Source: Streptomyces montanisoli (lineage in GTDB: Bacteria; Actinomycetota; Actinomycetes; Streptomycetales; Streptomycetaceae). Taken from it: a DNA stretch of 33,950 nt. Where the stretch lies: the NCBI RefSeq assembly GCF_017813245.1, contig NZ_JAGIQL010000067.1, positions 1 to 33,950 of the forward strand. Direction: 5' to 3'. Made by a program: the position numbers and the translations under genes. Below the pieces are notes generated by a model, which was not told the DNA's origin, did not search any database, and saw only the letters and a program-made list of their open reading frames with translations. This document shows, piece by piece, positions 1 to 7,561 of the stretch (the first letter of the stretch is position 1; every line of letters begins with the position of its first letter).

Positions 1-350
1 GTCAATACAGGGTCGCCGAGCTCGTCGACGCTCGTCACGACCGTTTCCGCGATCTCGCGACCAGCGATGAGCCTCACAATGGTGTCATGGTCAAGTCGGG
101 TGGTGGCCTGCTCGGCCGCCACCCGGCCGCCTCGCGACACCACTACTCGGTCAGCCAGTTCGAGCACTTCGTCGAGCCCGTGGGAGAAGAAGACGACACC
201 CGCCCCGGAGGAGGCGACCCGCCGGATCGCCCCGGACAGCACCTGCGGCTCGTCGCCGTGCGCGGCCGCGCCGGGCGCCGTCGCCGCCACCGCCCCGGCC
301 GCCCCCAGCGCGCTCCCCGCCGCGAGCAGACCTCGTCGGGACAGATGCAT
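1..350 (-). CDS. Chimeric partial ORF: Tat-type leader joined to the C-terminal part of a sugar ABC-transporter ATPase
   Basis: The frame opens at ATG 350-348 behind a good ribosome site (GGAGGT about 7 nt upstream) and runs off the left edge, giving 116 visible codons. Residues 1-36 look like a twin-arginine export signal: MHLSRRGLLAAG, a hydrophobic stretch, then APGAAAHG. From about residue 40 the protein changes to the end of an RbsA/MglA-type ATPase, with the switch motif FFSHGLDEVLELADRVVV followed by a GGRVAAE turn and LIAGREI. A cytoplasmic ATPase fragment behind an export leader makes no functional sense. Bases 1-180 have about 66% GC (118 of 180, counted by hand), lower than the genes to the right. 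I infer either an assembly join near a contig end or a real rearrangement that fused the start of a secreted-protein gene to a foreign ATPase gene. The Walker A, Walker B and signature motifs are absent. Confidence 0.6.
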   Translation of the reverse strand, partial: MHLSRRGLLAAGSALGAAGAVAATAPGAAAHGDEPQVLSGAIRRVASSGAGVVFFSHGLDEVLELADRVVVSRGGRVAAEQATTRLDHDTIVRLIAGREIAETVVTSVDELGDPVL

Positions 351-470
351 GCCGCCACCTCCGTACGTCGTCAGCGATCAGTCGTGTCGTGCCCACGCAC
401 CGTAGTCCCCGGTGGTCGCGGACGGAACGAGGCGTTCGGCGCCGATCGGCGGCAGCCCTTCCCGGATCAC

Positions 471-488
471 ATACCGACTGGTTAGTCT
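471..488. promoter_or_regulatory. Candidate TetR operator upstream of the SDR-ligase-tetR operon
   Basis: ATACCGACTGGTTAGTCT is an imperfect palindrome lying 69 bp before the SDR start. It matches 13 of 18 positions with a more perfect palindrome at 5998-6015 in front of the convergent kinase/dehydrogenase operon. The CCGACYGGT core resembles operators of several TetR-family lipid-catabolism repressors. The simplest reading is autoregulation by the TetR protein encoded at 3019-3627. No clear -35/-10 pair was identified. The rest of 351-556 also holds the leader of the minus-strand ORF that starts at 350. Confidence 0.5.
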
Positions 489-556
489 GCCGAGTGCCGG
501 CAGTGCAGCCGGGGAGCAGCCGACCGCAGCGACCAGCAGCCGAAGGGCAGGTGCCG

Positions 557-1330
557 ATGGATTCCGTCGAGGGCGCGAGGGTCGTGGTGACCGGGGGAGG
601 CGGCGGCATCGGGGCCGCGCTCGCCAGGGGATTCGCCGCGAGGGGCGCGAGGGTCGCGGTCAACGACCTCGACGCGGGCAAGGCGGCCGCCGTCGCGGCG
701 GAGATCGGCGGCGTCGCGGTGCCGGGCGACGCGGCGGCGACCGTGGCGGACGCGCGCGACGCGCTCGGCGGGCGCGTCGACGTCTACTGCGCGAACGCGG
801 GCGTCGGCACCGGCGGCGACCCCATGACCGACGACGACGCCTGGCAACACGCCTGGGATGTCAACGTCATGGCGCACGTGCGGGCATGCCGCGCGCTGCT
901 GCCCGCGTGGCTGGAGCGCGGTGAGGGGCGGTTCGTCGCGACGGTCTCCGCCGCGGGGCTGCTCACGATGCTCGGCGCGGCGCCCTACAGCGTCACCAAG
1001 CACGGCGCCCTCGCCTTCGCCGAGTGGCTCTCGCTCACCTACCGCCACCGCGGGCTGCGCGTCCACGCCATCTGCCCGCAGGGCGTGCGCACCGACATGC
1101 TGGCCGCGTCGGGCGAGGCGGGCCGGCTCATGCTGGCGCCCGACGCCATCGAGCCGGGGGCCGTCGCCGACGCGCTGTTCACCGCCATGGCCGAGGACCG
1201 CTTCCTCGTCCTGCCGCACCCCGAGGCCGGCAGGTTCGCTCAGGCGCGGGCCGCCGACCCCGACCGCTGGCTCGACACGATGAACCACTACCAGCGGAAG
1301 CTGGAAACACGGGAAGGAGCCGCGCAGTGA
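557..1330 (+). CDS. SDR-family NAD(P)-dependent oxidoreductase
   Basis: This 257-residue classical short-chain dehydrogenase carries the Rossmann motif TGGGGGIG near residues 10-17, the NAG motif (CANAGVG) and the catalytic SAAG...YSVTK serine-tyrosine-lysine set. It should oxidise or reduce a hydroxyl/keto group of an acyl substrate with NAD(P)H in the cytoplasm. ATG 557 is chosen because it directly precedes the beta-alpha-beta fold; GTG 551 is an in-frame alternative six bases upstream. Its stop codon overlaps the start of the acyl-CoA synthetase (GTGA), so the two are translationally coupled. By position and family it is a plausible counterpart of the LvaD-type dehydrogenase that reduces a 4-keto-acyl-CoA to the 4-hydroxy form, but substrate specificity cannot be read from the sequence. 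Confidence 0.85.
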   Translation: MDSVEGARVVVTGGGGGIGAALARGFAARGARVAVNDLDAGKAAAVAAEIGGVAVPGDAAATVADARDALGGRVDVYCANAGVGTGGDPMTDDDAWQHAWDVNVMAHVRACRALLPAWLERGEGRFVATVSAAGLLTMLGAAPYSVTKHGALAFAEWLSLTYRHRGLRVHAICPQGVRTDMLAASGEAGRLMLAPDAIEPGAVADALFTAMAEDRFLVLPHPEAGRFAQARAADPDRWLDTMNHYQRKLETREGAAQ

Positions 1331-2988
1331 CCGACTCCCCTTACGCAGCCAAACCCTGGCTCGCCCTGCTGAACGAGGCGCAGCGCGCCCCGATCTCCCC
1401 CGCGCCCTCCCTGGTGCACGCCTTCCGGCACTCCACCGCAAACGCGCCGGAGCGCACGGCCGTCGCCTACTTCGACGGGCGGCTGACCTACCGGGAGACC
1501 GACGAGCTCAGCGACTCCGTGGCCGGGCACCTCGCGGCGAAGGGCGTCGAGCCCGGCGACCGCGTCGCGATCATGCTGCAGAACAGCCCGCACTTCGTCA
1601 TCGCGCTGCTCGGCGCGTGGAAGGCCGGGGCGATCGTCGTACCGCTCAACCCCATGTACAAGTCCGCCGAGGTCGGCCACGTGCTCGCGGACGCCGAGGT
1701 GGCCGCGCTCGTGTGCTCCGACCGCGCCTGGGACGCCTACCTGCGCGCCGCCGCGGCCGACTCGCCGGTGCGCCTCGCGCTCACCGCCTGCGAGCTGGAC
1801 CTGCAATCGCGCGACGACGCGCGCGTGCTGAACTTCGAGCGCCTCCCCGTGCCGGACGACGCCGACGACCTGCTCGCCGTGGCCGGGCAGGGCCTCGCCG
1901 CGCCGGAGGGGCGCTTGCCCGCTGCCGGTGACACCGCCCTCATCAGCTACACCTCGGGCACCAGCGGACGCCCCAAGGGCGCCATGAACTCCCACGGCAA
2001 CATCATGTTCAACGCGGAGCGCCAGGCCACCGGGCAGGGGATCGCCGAGGGCTCGTGCTACTTCGCCCTCGCGCCGCTGTTCCACATCACCGGCATGGTG
2101 TGCGAGCTCGCCGCGTGCTTCACCAACGCGGGCACGCTCGCGCTCGCCTACCGCTTCGAGGCCGGCGCGGTGCTCGACGCGTTCCTCGAACACCGGCCCG
2201 TGTACACGGTCGGCCCCTCGACCGCGTTCATGGCGCTCGCCGCGCACCCGGACGCGACGCGCGACCACTTCTCCTCCTTCGAGCAGATCAGCTCCGGGGG
2301 AGCCCCGCTGCCGCCCGCGCTCGTGGAGAAGTTCCGCGCCGGCTTCGGGCCCTACGTGCACAACGGGTACGGGCTCACCGAGTGCACCGCACCCTGCGCG
2401 TCCGTGCCGCCCGGCGTCGAGGCCCCCGTCGACCCGGCGTCCGGCACGCTCGCCGTCGGCGTGCCGGGACCGGACACCGTCGTGCGGATCCTCGACGACG
2501 CCGGCGAGGAGGTGCCCTTCGGCGAGCAGGGAGAGATCGCCGTGCGCGGCCCGCAGGTCGTCTCCGGCTACTGGCGCATGCCCGAGGCCACCGAGGAGAC
2601 GTTCCCCGGCGGCGAGCTGCACACCGGCGACATCGGCTTCATGGACGCCGACGGCTGGCTGTACGTGGTCGACCGCAAGAAGGACATGATCAACGCGTCC
2701 GGCTTCAAGGTGTGGCCGCGTGAGGTCGAGGACGTCCTGTACACGCACCCGGCCGTACGGGAGGCGGCCGTCGTCGGCATGCCCGACCCGTACCGCGGCG
2801 AGACCGTCAAGGCGTACGTGAGCCTGCGTCCGGGCGAGAGCGCCGACGGCGACGACATCGCCGGCTACTGCAAGGAGCGGCTCGCCGCGTACAAGTACCC
2901 GCGGGTGGTCGAGATCCTGCCGGAGCTGCCGAAGACCACCAGTGGGAAGATCCTCAGGCGGGAGCTGCGTTCACGCAGCAGGGGATAG
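1327..2988 (+). CDS. AMP-forming acyl-CoA synthetase (ANL superfamily)
   Basis: The 553-residue protein activates a carboxylic acid to its CoA thioester through an acyl-adenylate. Visible motifs are the P-loop YTSGTSGRPKGA (about 208-219), GYGLTEC (about 347), the HTGDIG and DRKKDMINASGFKVWP hinge region, and the C-terminal PKTTSGKILRRELR with the catalytic lysine near residue 541. All expected active-site elements are present. The GTG start at 1327 overlaps the SDR stop by four bases (GTGA), the usual actinobacterial coupling. The neighbours (SDR, TetR, and a convergent ACAD/kinase operon) suggest it feeds a keto- or hydroxy-acid into a CoA-bound degradation route, like LvaE in levulinate catabolism. 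A general medium- or long-chain fatty-acid ligase role is equally compatible. Confidence 0.88.
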   Translation: MTDSPYAAKPWLALLNEAQRAPISPAPSLVHAFRHSTANAPERTAVAYFDGRLTYRETDELSDSVAGHLAAKGVEPGDRVAIMLQNSPHFVIALLGAWKAGAIVVPLNPMYKSAEVGHVLADAEVAALVCSDRAWDAYLRAAAADSPVRLALTACELDLQSRDDARVLNFERLPVPDDADDLLAVAGQGLAAPEGRLPAAGDTALISYTSGTSGRPKGAMNSHGNIMFNAERQATGQGIAEGSCYFALAPLFHITGMVCELAACFTNAGTLALAYRFEAGAVLDAFLEHRPVYTVGPSTAFMALAAHPDATRDHFSSFEQISSGGAPLPPALVEKFRAGFGPYVHNGYGLTECTAPCASVPPGVEAPVDPASGTLAVGVPGPDTVVRILDDAGEEVPFGEQGEIAVRGPQVVSGYWRMPEATEETFPGGELHTGDIGFMDADGWLYVVDRKKDMINASGFKVWPREVEDVLYTHPAVREAAVVGMPDPYRGETVKAYVSLRPGESADGDDIAGYCKERLAAYKYPRVVEILPELPKTTSGKILRRELRSRSRG

Positions 2989-3018
2989 GCGCGGGGCACG
3001 CGCGCAGGAGCGGAAAGG

Positions 3019-3627
3019 GTGGTGGCGGACATGGCCAAGGCGACGGAGGGCGACGGGGCCGCGCCCGTCCCCCAGCGGCTGCTGGCCGCCGCCACCCGGC
3101 TCTTCGCCGAGCAGGGCTACGACCGCACGTCGGTGCAGGAGATCGTCGAGGCCGCCGGGGTCACGAAGGGCGCCCTCTACCACTACTTCGGCTCCAAGGA
3201 GGACCTCCTCCAGGAGGTCTACGCGCGCGTCCTGCGGCTCCAGCAGGAGCGCCTCGACGCGTACGCCGACGCGGACGAGCCCGTGGAGAAGCGGCTGCGC
3301 GACGCGGCGGCCGACGTCGTGGTGACGACGATAGACAACCTCGACGACGCGTCGATCTTCTTCCGCTCCATGCATCACCTCAGCCCGGAGAAGAACAAGC
3401 AGGTGCGCGTGGAGCGCAGGCGCTACCACGAACGCTTCCGCGCCCTGGTCGAGGAGGGCCAGCGCACCGGCGTCTTCTCCACGGCGACGCCGTCCGACCT
3501 CGTCGTGGACTACCACTTCGGCTCGGTGCACCACCTCTCCACGTGGTACCGCCCCGAGGGCCCGCTCACCCCGCGCGAGGTGGCGGACCACCTGGCCGAC
3601 CTGCTGCTGCGGGCACTGCGGCCCTGA
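3019..3627 (+). CDS. TetR-family transcriptional regulator
   Basis: This 202-residue regulator has an N-terminal helix-turn-helix: RLFAEQGYDRTSVQEIVEAA, then GVTKGALYHYFGSKEDLL, about residues 27-65. The C-terminal ligand domain is helical. It lies 30 bp after the synthetase and probably shares its transcript. Three starts are possible (GTG 3019, GTG 3022, ATG 3031); 3019 has AGGAG eight bases upstream. The C-terminal segment (IFFRSMHHLSPEKNKQVRVE) is of the type seen in actinobacterial regulators of acyl-CoA metabolism, so an acyl-CoA ligand is likely but inferred. Palindromes at 471-488 and 5998-6015 are the natural candidate operators, which would make it a common regulator of both operons. 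Confidence 0.88.
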   Translation: MVADMAKATEGDGAAPVPQRLLAAATRLFAEQGYDRTSVQEIVEAAGVTKGALYHYFGSKEDLLQEVYARVLRLQQERLDAYADADEPVEKRLRDAAADVVVTTIDNLDDASIFFRSMHHLSPEKNKQVRVERRRYHERFRALVEEGQRTGVFSTATPSDLVVDYHFGSVHHLSTWYRPEGPLTPREVADHLADLLLRALRP

Positions 3628-3629
3628 GG

Positions 3630-3645
3630 GGCGGCGGACGCCGCC
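3630..3645. terminator. GC-rich inverted repeat between convergent genes
   Basis: GGCGGCG and CGCCGCC are exact reverse complements around a central GA, in the 24-bp gap between the tetR stop (3627) and the ACAD stop (3652). A folded RNA would use about five pairs with a six-base loop on either strand. There is no U-tract, as is usual in high-GC actinobacteria, so termination is inferred from position. Confidence 0.4.
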
Positions 3646-3651
3646 GGTGCG

Positions 3652-4869
3652 TCAGGCGTACTTGCGCAGCTCGCGCCTGGCCAGGGAGCGCTGGTGCACC
3701 TCGTCGGGGCCGTCCGCCAGGCGCAGGGTGCGGGCGTGCGCCCACAGCTCCGCCAGCGGGAAGTCCTGGCTCACACCGCCCGCGCCGTGCAGCTGGACCG
3801 CCTTGTCCAGGATGTCCACGACCGCGCGCGGCGTCGCGATCTTGATCGCCTGGATCTCGGTGTGCGCGCCCCTGTTGCCCACCGTGTCCATCAGCCAGGC
3901 CGTCTTCAGCACCAGCAGCCGCAGCTGCTCCACCGCGACGCGCGCGTCCGCGATCCAGTTACGCACCACGCCCTGCGCCGCGATCGGCCTGCCGAACGCC
4001 GTGCGCGACGTCGCCCGCACGCACATCAGCTCGATCGCGCGCTCCGCCATGCCGATCAGCCGCATGCAGTGGTGGATGCGGCCGGGCCCGAGCCGCGCCT
4101 GGGCGATCGCGAAGCCGCCGCCCTCCTCGCCGACCAGGTTCGACACCGGCACGCGCACGTCGTGGAAGACGACCTCCGCGTGGCCGCCGTGGTGGCCGTC
4201 GTGGTAGCCGTACACCCGCATGCCGCGGCGCACCTCGACGCCCGGCGTGTCCCGCGGCACCAGCACCATCGACTGCTGGCGCCGCACGTCGGCGCCGTCC
4301 GGGTCGGTCTTGCCCATCACGATGAGGATCTTGCAGTCCTCGTTCATCGCCCCCGAGATGAACCACTTGCGTCCGCTGACGACGTAGTCGCCGCCGCCGT
4401 CGCGTGCGATGCGCGTCTCGATGTTCGTCGCGTCGGAGGACGCCACCTCCGGCTCCGTCATCGCGAACGCCGAGCGGATCTCGCCCGCGAGCAGCGGCTC
4501 GAGCCACGCCTTGCGCTGGTCGTCGTTCCCGAACTCGGCCAGCAGCTCCATGTTGCCGGTGTCGGGTGCCGCGCAGTTCAGCGCCGCGGGCGCGAGCTGC
4601 GGCGAGCGGCCGGTGATCTCGGCGAGCGGCGCGTACTGGAGGTTCGTCAGGCCGGCGCCGTAGCGCTCGTCCGGCAGGAACAGGTTCCACAGCCCCCGCG
4701 CACGCGCCTTCGCCTGCAGGTCGTGGATGATCCGCGGGGTCCGCCAGGGGTCCGTGGACGCCTCGCTCTGCTCGCGCAGCACCGGCTCTGCCGGGTACAC
4801 GTGCTCGTCCATGAAGGCGAGCAGCTTCTCGCGCAGCTCCTGCGTGCGGGCGTCGTATGCGAAGTCCAT
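3652..4869 (-). CDS. Acyl-CoA dehydrogenase, ACAD10/11-like
   Basis: This 405-residue FAD-dependent dehydrogenase begins MDFAYDARTQELREKLLAFM. It shows the flavin-binding ACAD segments AFAMTEPEVASSDATNIETR and WFISGAMNEDCKILIVMGKT, and a helical C-terminal domain. The C-terminus has QLHGAGGVSQDFPL and LADGPDEVHQRSLARREL. The ADGPDEVH sequence sits where most ACADs carry the catalytic-glutamate EGT motif, and it is, from memory, typical of mammalian ACAD10/ACAD11 and their bacterial relatives. Its start lies nine bases after the stop of an APH-like kinase gene. ACAD10/11 are fusions of exactly these two domains, acting on 4-phosphorylated hydroxyacyl-CoA to give an enoyl-CoA. That function is inferred from architecture; an ordinary fatty acyl-CoA substrate is not excluded. 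Confidence 0.87.
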   Translation of the reverse strand: MDFAYDARTQELREKLLAFMDEHVYPAEPVLREQSEASTDPWRTPRIIHDLQAKARARGLWNLFLPDERYGAGLTNLQYAPLAEITGRSPQLAPAALNCAAPDTGNMELLAEFGNDDQRKAWLEPLLAGEIRSAFAMTEPEVASSDATNIETRIARDGGGDYVVSGRKWFISGAMNEDCKILIVMGKTDPDGADVRRQQSMVLVPRDTPGVEVRRGMRVYGYHDGHHGGHAEVVFHDVRVPVSNLVGEEGGGFAIAQARLGPGRIHHCMRLIGMAERAIELMCVRATSRTAFGRPIAAQGVVRNWIADARVAVEQLRLLVLKTAWLMDTVGNRGAHTEIQAIKIATPRAVVDILDKAVQLHGAGGVSQDFPLAELWAHARTLRLADGPDEVHQRSLARRELRKYA

Positions 4870-4878
4870 GGCGGGGGT

Positions 4879-5940
4879 TCAGCCTTCCTTGAGGGTGGTG
4901 AGGCCGTGCTGGATGAACAGGGGTACCAGGTCGCCGATCCGGTCGAAGCCGCGGCCGACGGTGGAGCCGAGCGTGTACCGGTAGTGGATGCCCTCCAGGA
5001 TCACGGCGAGCTTGAACCACGCGAACGCCGTGTACCAGGCGATCGCGGAGGTGTCGCGCCCCGAGCGCCGCGCGTACCGCTCGACGAGCTCCGCCGGTGA
5101 CGGATGTCCCGGCGCGCCCGCGGCGGTGGAGACGGGCGAGTCGGGCAGGTCGAGGCGGACGCTGTACATGACGAGCAGCCCGAGGTCGGTGAGCGGGTCG
5201 CCGAGCGTCGACATCTCCCAGTCGAGGACAGCCGTGATCGTGTCGTCCGCGTCCAGCAGGACGTTGTCGAGGCGGTAGTCGCCGTGCACCACGGCAGGCG
5301 CGGAGGAGGCGGGCAGCGCACGCCCCAGTGCGGCGTGCAGCTCGTCGATACCGGGCAGGTCGCGGCTGCGGGACGCGTCGAGCTGCTTGCCGAAGCGGCG
5401 CAGCTGCCGGTCGAGGAACCCCTCGGGCCTGCCGAAGTCGCCCAGCCCGACGGCCTCGGCGTCCACCGCGTGCAAATCGACGAGGGTGTCCACGAGGCCG
5501 AGCACCGCCGCCCTGGTGCGGGCGGCCCCGAGCGGCGCGAGCTGCTCCGCCGTGCGGTACGGCGTGCCGGCCACGTACTCCATGACGTAGAAGGGGGCGC
5601 CCGTCACCGCCTCGTCCTCGCACAGCAGCAGCGTCTGCGGCACCGGCACGGGCGTCGGGTGCAGCGCGGTGATCACGCGGTATTCGCGCCGCATGTCGTG
5701 CGCGGTGGCGAGGACGTGGCCGAGCGGCGGCCTGCGCACGACCCACTGCCCGTGCCCAAGCCCGCGCCCGTGCCCCTGCTCCTCGGACGCGGCCGTGTCG
5801 CGGACGACGTACGTGAGGTTGGAGCGGCCGCCCTCGATCACGCGCGCTTCGAGCGGCCCGTGCACCAGGCCGGGCAGCTCGCGGTCCAGACGGGCCCGCA
5901 GCCCGTCGAGGTCGAGTCCTGGCGGGGCGACTGGGCTCAT
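4879..5940 (-). CDS. Phosphotransferase (aminoglycoside-phosphotransferase fold), ACAD10/11-type partner kinase
   Basis: The 353-residue protein has the APH/choline-kinase fold: an N-lobe with EARVIEGGRSNLTYVV and WVVRRPP, the catalytic loop VVHGDYRLDNVLLD, and the metal-binding AVLDWEMSTLGDPLTDLG. Aspartate and asparagine positions required for phosphoryl transfer are intact. Despite the family name there is no reason to see resistance here: the next gene is an ACAD10/11-type dehydrogenase, and this kinase family phosphorylates 4-hydroxyacyl-CoA (P. putida LvaA and the N-terminal domain of ACAD11 are the known examples). ATG 5940 has GGAG five bases upstream; an in-frame GTG at 5946 would overlap that site and is less likely. 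Its promoter region holds a strong TetR-type palindrome. Reading order kinase then dehydrogenase mirrors the domain order of the fused animal proteins. Confidence 0.83.
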   Translation of the reverse strand: MSPVAPPGLDLDGLRARLDRELPGLVHGPLEARVIEGGRSNLTYVVRDTAASEEQGHGRGLGHGQWVVRRPPLGHVLATAHDMRREYRVITALHPTPVPVPQTLLLCEDEAVTGAPFYVMEYVAGTPYRTAEQLAPLGAARTRAAVLGLVDTLVDLHAVDAEAVGLGDFGRPEGFLDRQLRRFGKQLDASRSRDLPGIDELHAALGRALPASSAPAVVHGDYRLDNVLLDADDTITAVLDWEMSTLGDPLTDLGLLVMYSVRLDLPDSPVSTAAGAPGHPSPAELVERYARRSGRDTSAIAWYTAFAWFKLAVILEGIHYRYTLGSTVGRGFDRIGDLVPLFIQHGLTTLKEG

Positions 5941-5997
5941 CGGCACTCCATCTCGTGGTCGCGGTCCTCGTACGGCGGCGCGGCGGCTCCACTCATG

Positions 5998-6015
5998 ATG
6001 CCGACCGGTCGGTAT
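5998..6015. promoter_or_regulatory. TetR-type palindromic operator upstream of the kinase/ACAD operon
   Basis: ATGCCGACCGGTCGGTAT contains the perfect 12-bp palindrome CCGACCGGTCGG (6001-6012). It lies about 60 bp before the kinase start at 5940. Its spacing and core match the weaker site at 471-488. Binding by the TetR protein encoded at 3019-3627 is inferred. The remaining intergenic sequence up to 6097 is the downstream flank of the metallo-hydrolase gene. Confidence 0.65.
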
Positions 6016-6097
6016 GTCGTCCAGTCCCGGGCGGTGTGATCGGCCGCTCAGCGGGGCGCCCCAGGGTACGGCGACTCACACCACGCGGCGTGCACGT

Positions 6098-7009
6098 TCA
6101 GGCGTGGCAGGCCACGTGGCGTCCGCCGTTCATGGCGACCATGTCGCCGAACACCGCCGCCACGTCGAGCTCGGAACCCTCCGGCTCGCCGTCCAGCTCC
6201 GCGTACGCCCGGTGGATGTTGGCCACCAGCCGCTCGCTCTCCCGGAGTTCGGCGAAGTCGCCGAGGTCCGCGCCCTGCGCCGTCTCCAGCGGCGTCAGCC
6301 CCTTGGCATGGCCCGCGCGGGCCAGCTCGTCGACGTACCGCAGGTAGCGCTCCGTCGCGTCGTACGCGGACGGGTCGGTGACCGGGCCGTGGCCCGGCAC
6401 CACCACCTCGGCGTCCAGCGACCGCAGGACGTCGAGGGCGCGCAGCGAGCCCGCGAGAGAGCCGTTCGCGAGGAAGGGCGTGCCGCCCTGGAAGACGATG
6501 TCACCCGTGAACACGACGCCCTGCGCGGGCAGATGTATCACCGAGTCTCCCTTGGTGTGCGCCACGCCGGGGTGCAGGATGTGCACCTCGACCTCGCCCA
6601 CGTGCACCGTCATGCGCTCCCGGTAGGTCACCGCGGGAGCGACCACGGGAACCTCGCCGAACTCCGTCTCCGGCCACACCAGGTGCAGCTGGTGGCCCGC
6701 GGCCAGCTGCTCGTCGCGGCACACCTCGTGCGCCACCACGGCGGCGCCCGGCGCGAACACGCCGTTGCCGTAGGTGTGGTCGCCGTGGTGGTGGGTGTTG
6801 ACCAGCGTGCCGGGCAGCGGCAGCCCGTTCGCGGCGACGGCCTCGCGCAGCAGCAGGGCACGCCGCTCGGTCGCGGCCGTGTCGACGAGCAGGGTCTGCC
6901 CGCCGTCGCTCACCACACCGGCGTTGTTCAGGCACCAGCCGCCGTCCGGCTGGACGTAGGCGTGCGCCTGCGGTGTGAGGCGGACGAAGTACGGGTCCGT
7001 TGCGGGCAT
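6098..7009 (-). CDS. Metallo-beta-lactamase-fold hydrolase
   Basis: A 303-residue MBL-fold protein with the metal motif THHHGDHTYGN (H-x-H-x-D-H), a downstream HPGVAHTKGDSVIHLP histidine, the aspartate of FTGDIVFQGGTPF, and VVPGHGPV near the end. All ligands for a two-metal site are present. No signal peptide is visible, so it should be cytoplasmic. It resembles the stand-alone MBL hydrolases common in Streptomyces whose substrates are mostly unknown (thioesters, lactones and cyclic products are all possible). ATG 7009 is preceded by AAGGACC. It is co-oriented with the kinase/ACAD operon, but the 157-bp gap containing the TetR palindrome argues for separate transcription. Confidence 0.82.
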   Translation of the reverse strand: MPATDPYFVRLTPQAHAYVQPDGGWCLNNAGVVSDGGQTLLVDTAATERRALLLREAVAANGLPLPGTLVNTHHHGDHTYGNGVFAPGAAVVAHEVCRDEQLAAGHQLHLVWPETEFGEVPVVAPAVTYRERMTVHVGEVEVHILHPGVAHTKGDSVIHLPAQGVVFTGDIVFQGGTPFLANGSLAGSLRALDVLRSLDAEVVVPGHGPVTDPSAYDATERYLRYVDELARAGHAKGLTPLETAQGADLGDFAELRESERLVANIHRAYAELDGEPEGSELDVAAVFGDMVAMNGGRHVACHA

Positions 7010-7175
7010 CGGTGGTCCTTCGGTGCGGTGGTGTCGGGATCGGTTCGCGGTTCGCCCGCTCCCGCTGGCAGCTTGCCAGGTGCGGCGCCCGACAGCCAGG
7101 GCGGGGTTCGAACGGCAGTACGCGGAGGCCGCACGGCGTCTGTCGTGCCGTCAGGAATCCGGCGGTCGAGGCGCC

Positions 7176-7223
7176 GGCCGCCAGAACAGCGAGGCCGCCA
7201 GAACACCACCGGCCGTCAGAACA
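7176..7223. repeat. Three direct copies of GGCCGYCAGAACA
   Basis: The 13-mer GGCCGCCAGAACA occurs at 7176-7188 and 7193-7205, and GGCCGTCAGAACA at 7211-7223, with 17- and 18-bp periods. The last copy overlaps the stop codon of the DUF202 gene. The array lies in the roughly 200-bp leader of the metallo-hydrolase gene, so it may be an iterated operator, or only a slippage duplication. The rest of 7010-7175 shows no convincing gene. Confidence 0.6.
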
Positions 7224-7554
7224 GCAGCGCCACCCCGAGCGCGGCGAGGCACACCGCGCAGGCGACCGCGGTCGCGGCGCCGCGCTCGCGCATCCGGTCG
7301 GGACGCGCCGTGTCGAGCGCGAGCGTCCTGCGGTGCGCGACGGCGAGGAACGCGAGCCACACGAGGGCGCAGAGCGCGACCGCGGCGAGGCTCACGGGCG
7401 TCACGCCGCGGTGCAGTGCCTGGCGGACCGCGAGGACCGTCGCCACCGTGCACGACAGCGTCGTGCGCCGCCAGGCCAGCCGCGTCCGCTCCGGCTGGAG
7501 CCCGGGGTCGCGGCGCGCGGGGCGCTCGTGCGGGGAGGGGGCGGACGCGGGCAC
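7216..7554 (-). CDS. DUF202 family small membrane protein
   Basis: The 112-residue protein has the family signature DPGLQPERTRLAWRRTTLSCTV followed by three hydrophobic segments: about 29-47 (including VATVLAVRQAL), 54-72 (SLAAVALCALVWLAFLAVA) and 92-112. It ends in LLF. It starts at GTG 7554, preceded by GAGG, only seven bases after the stop of another DUF202-type gene. The pair is almost certainly co-transcribed and may form a hetero-oligomer in the membrane. No biochemical function is established for the family. Confidence 0.83.
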   Translation of the reverse strand: MPASAPSPHERPARRDPGLQPERTRLAWRRTTLSCTVATVLAVRQALHRGVTPVSLAAVALCALVWLAFLAVAHRRTLALDTARPDRMRERGAATAVACAVCLAALGVALLF

Positions 7555-7561
7555 CGGTGCC

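Noticed and set aside
4879..5940. Aminoglycoside resistance gene
   Set aside because: The fold is shared, but pairing with an ACAD10/11-type dehydrogenase and TetR-controlled acyl-CoA genes points to metabolism, not resistance.
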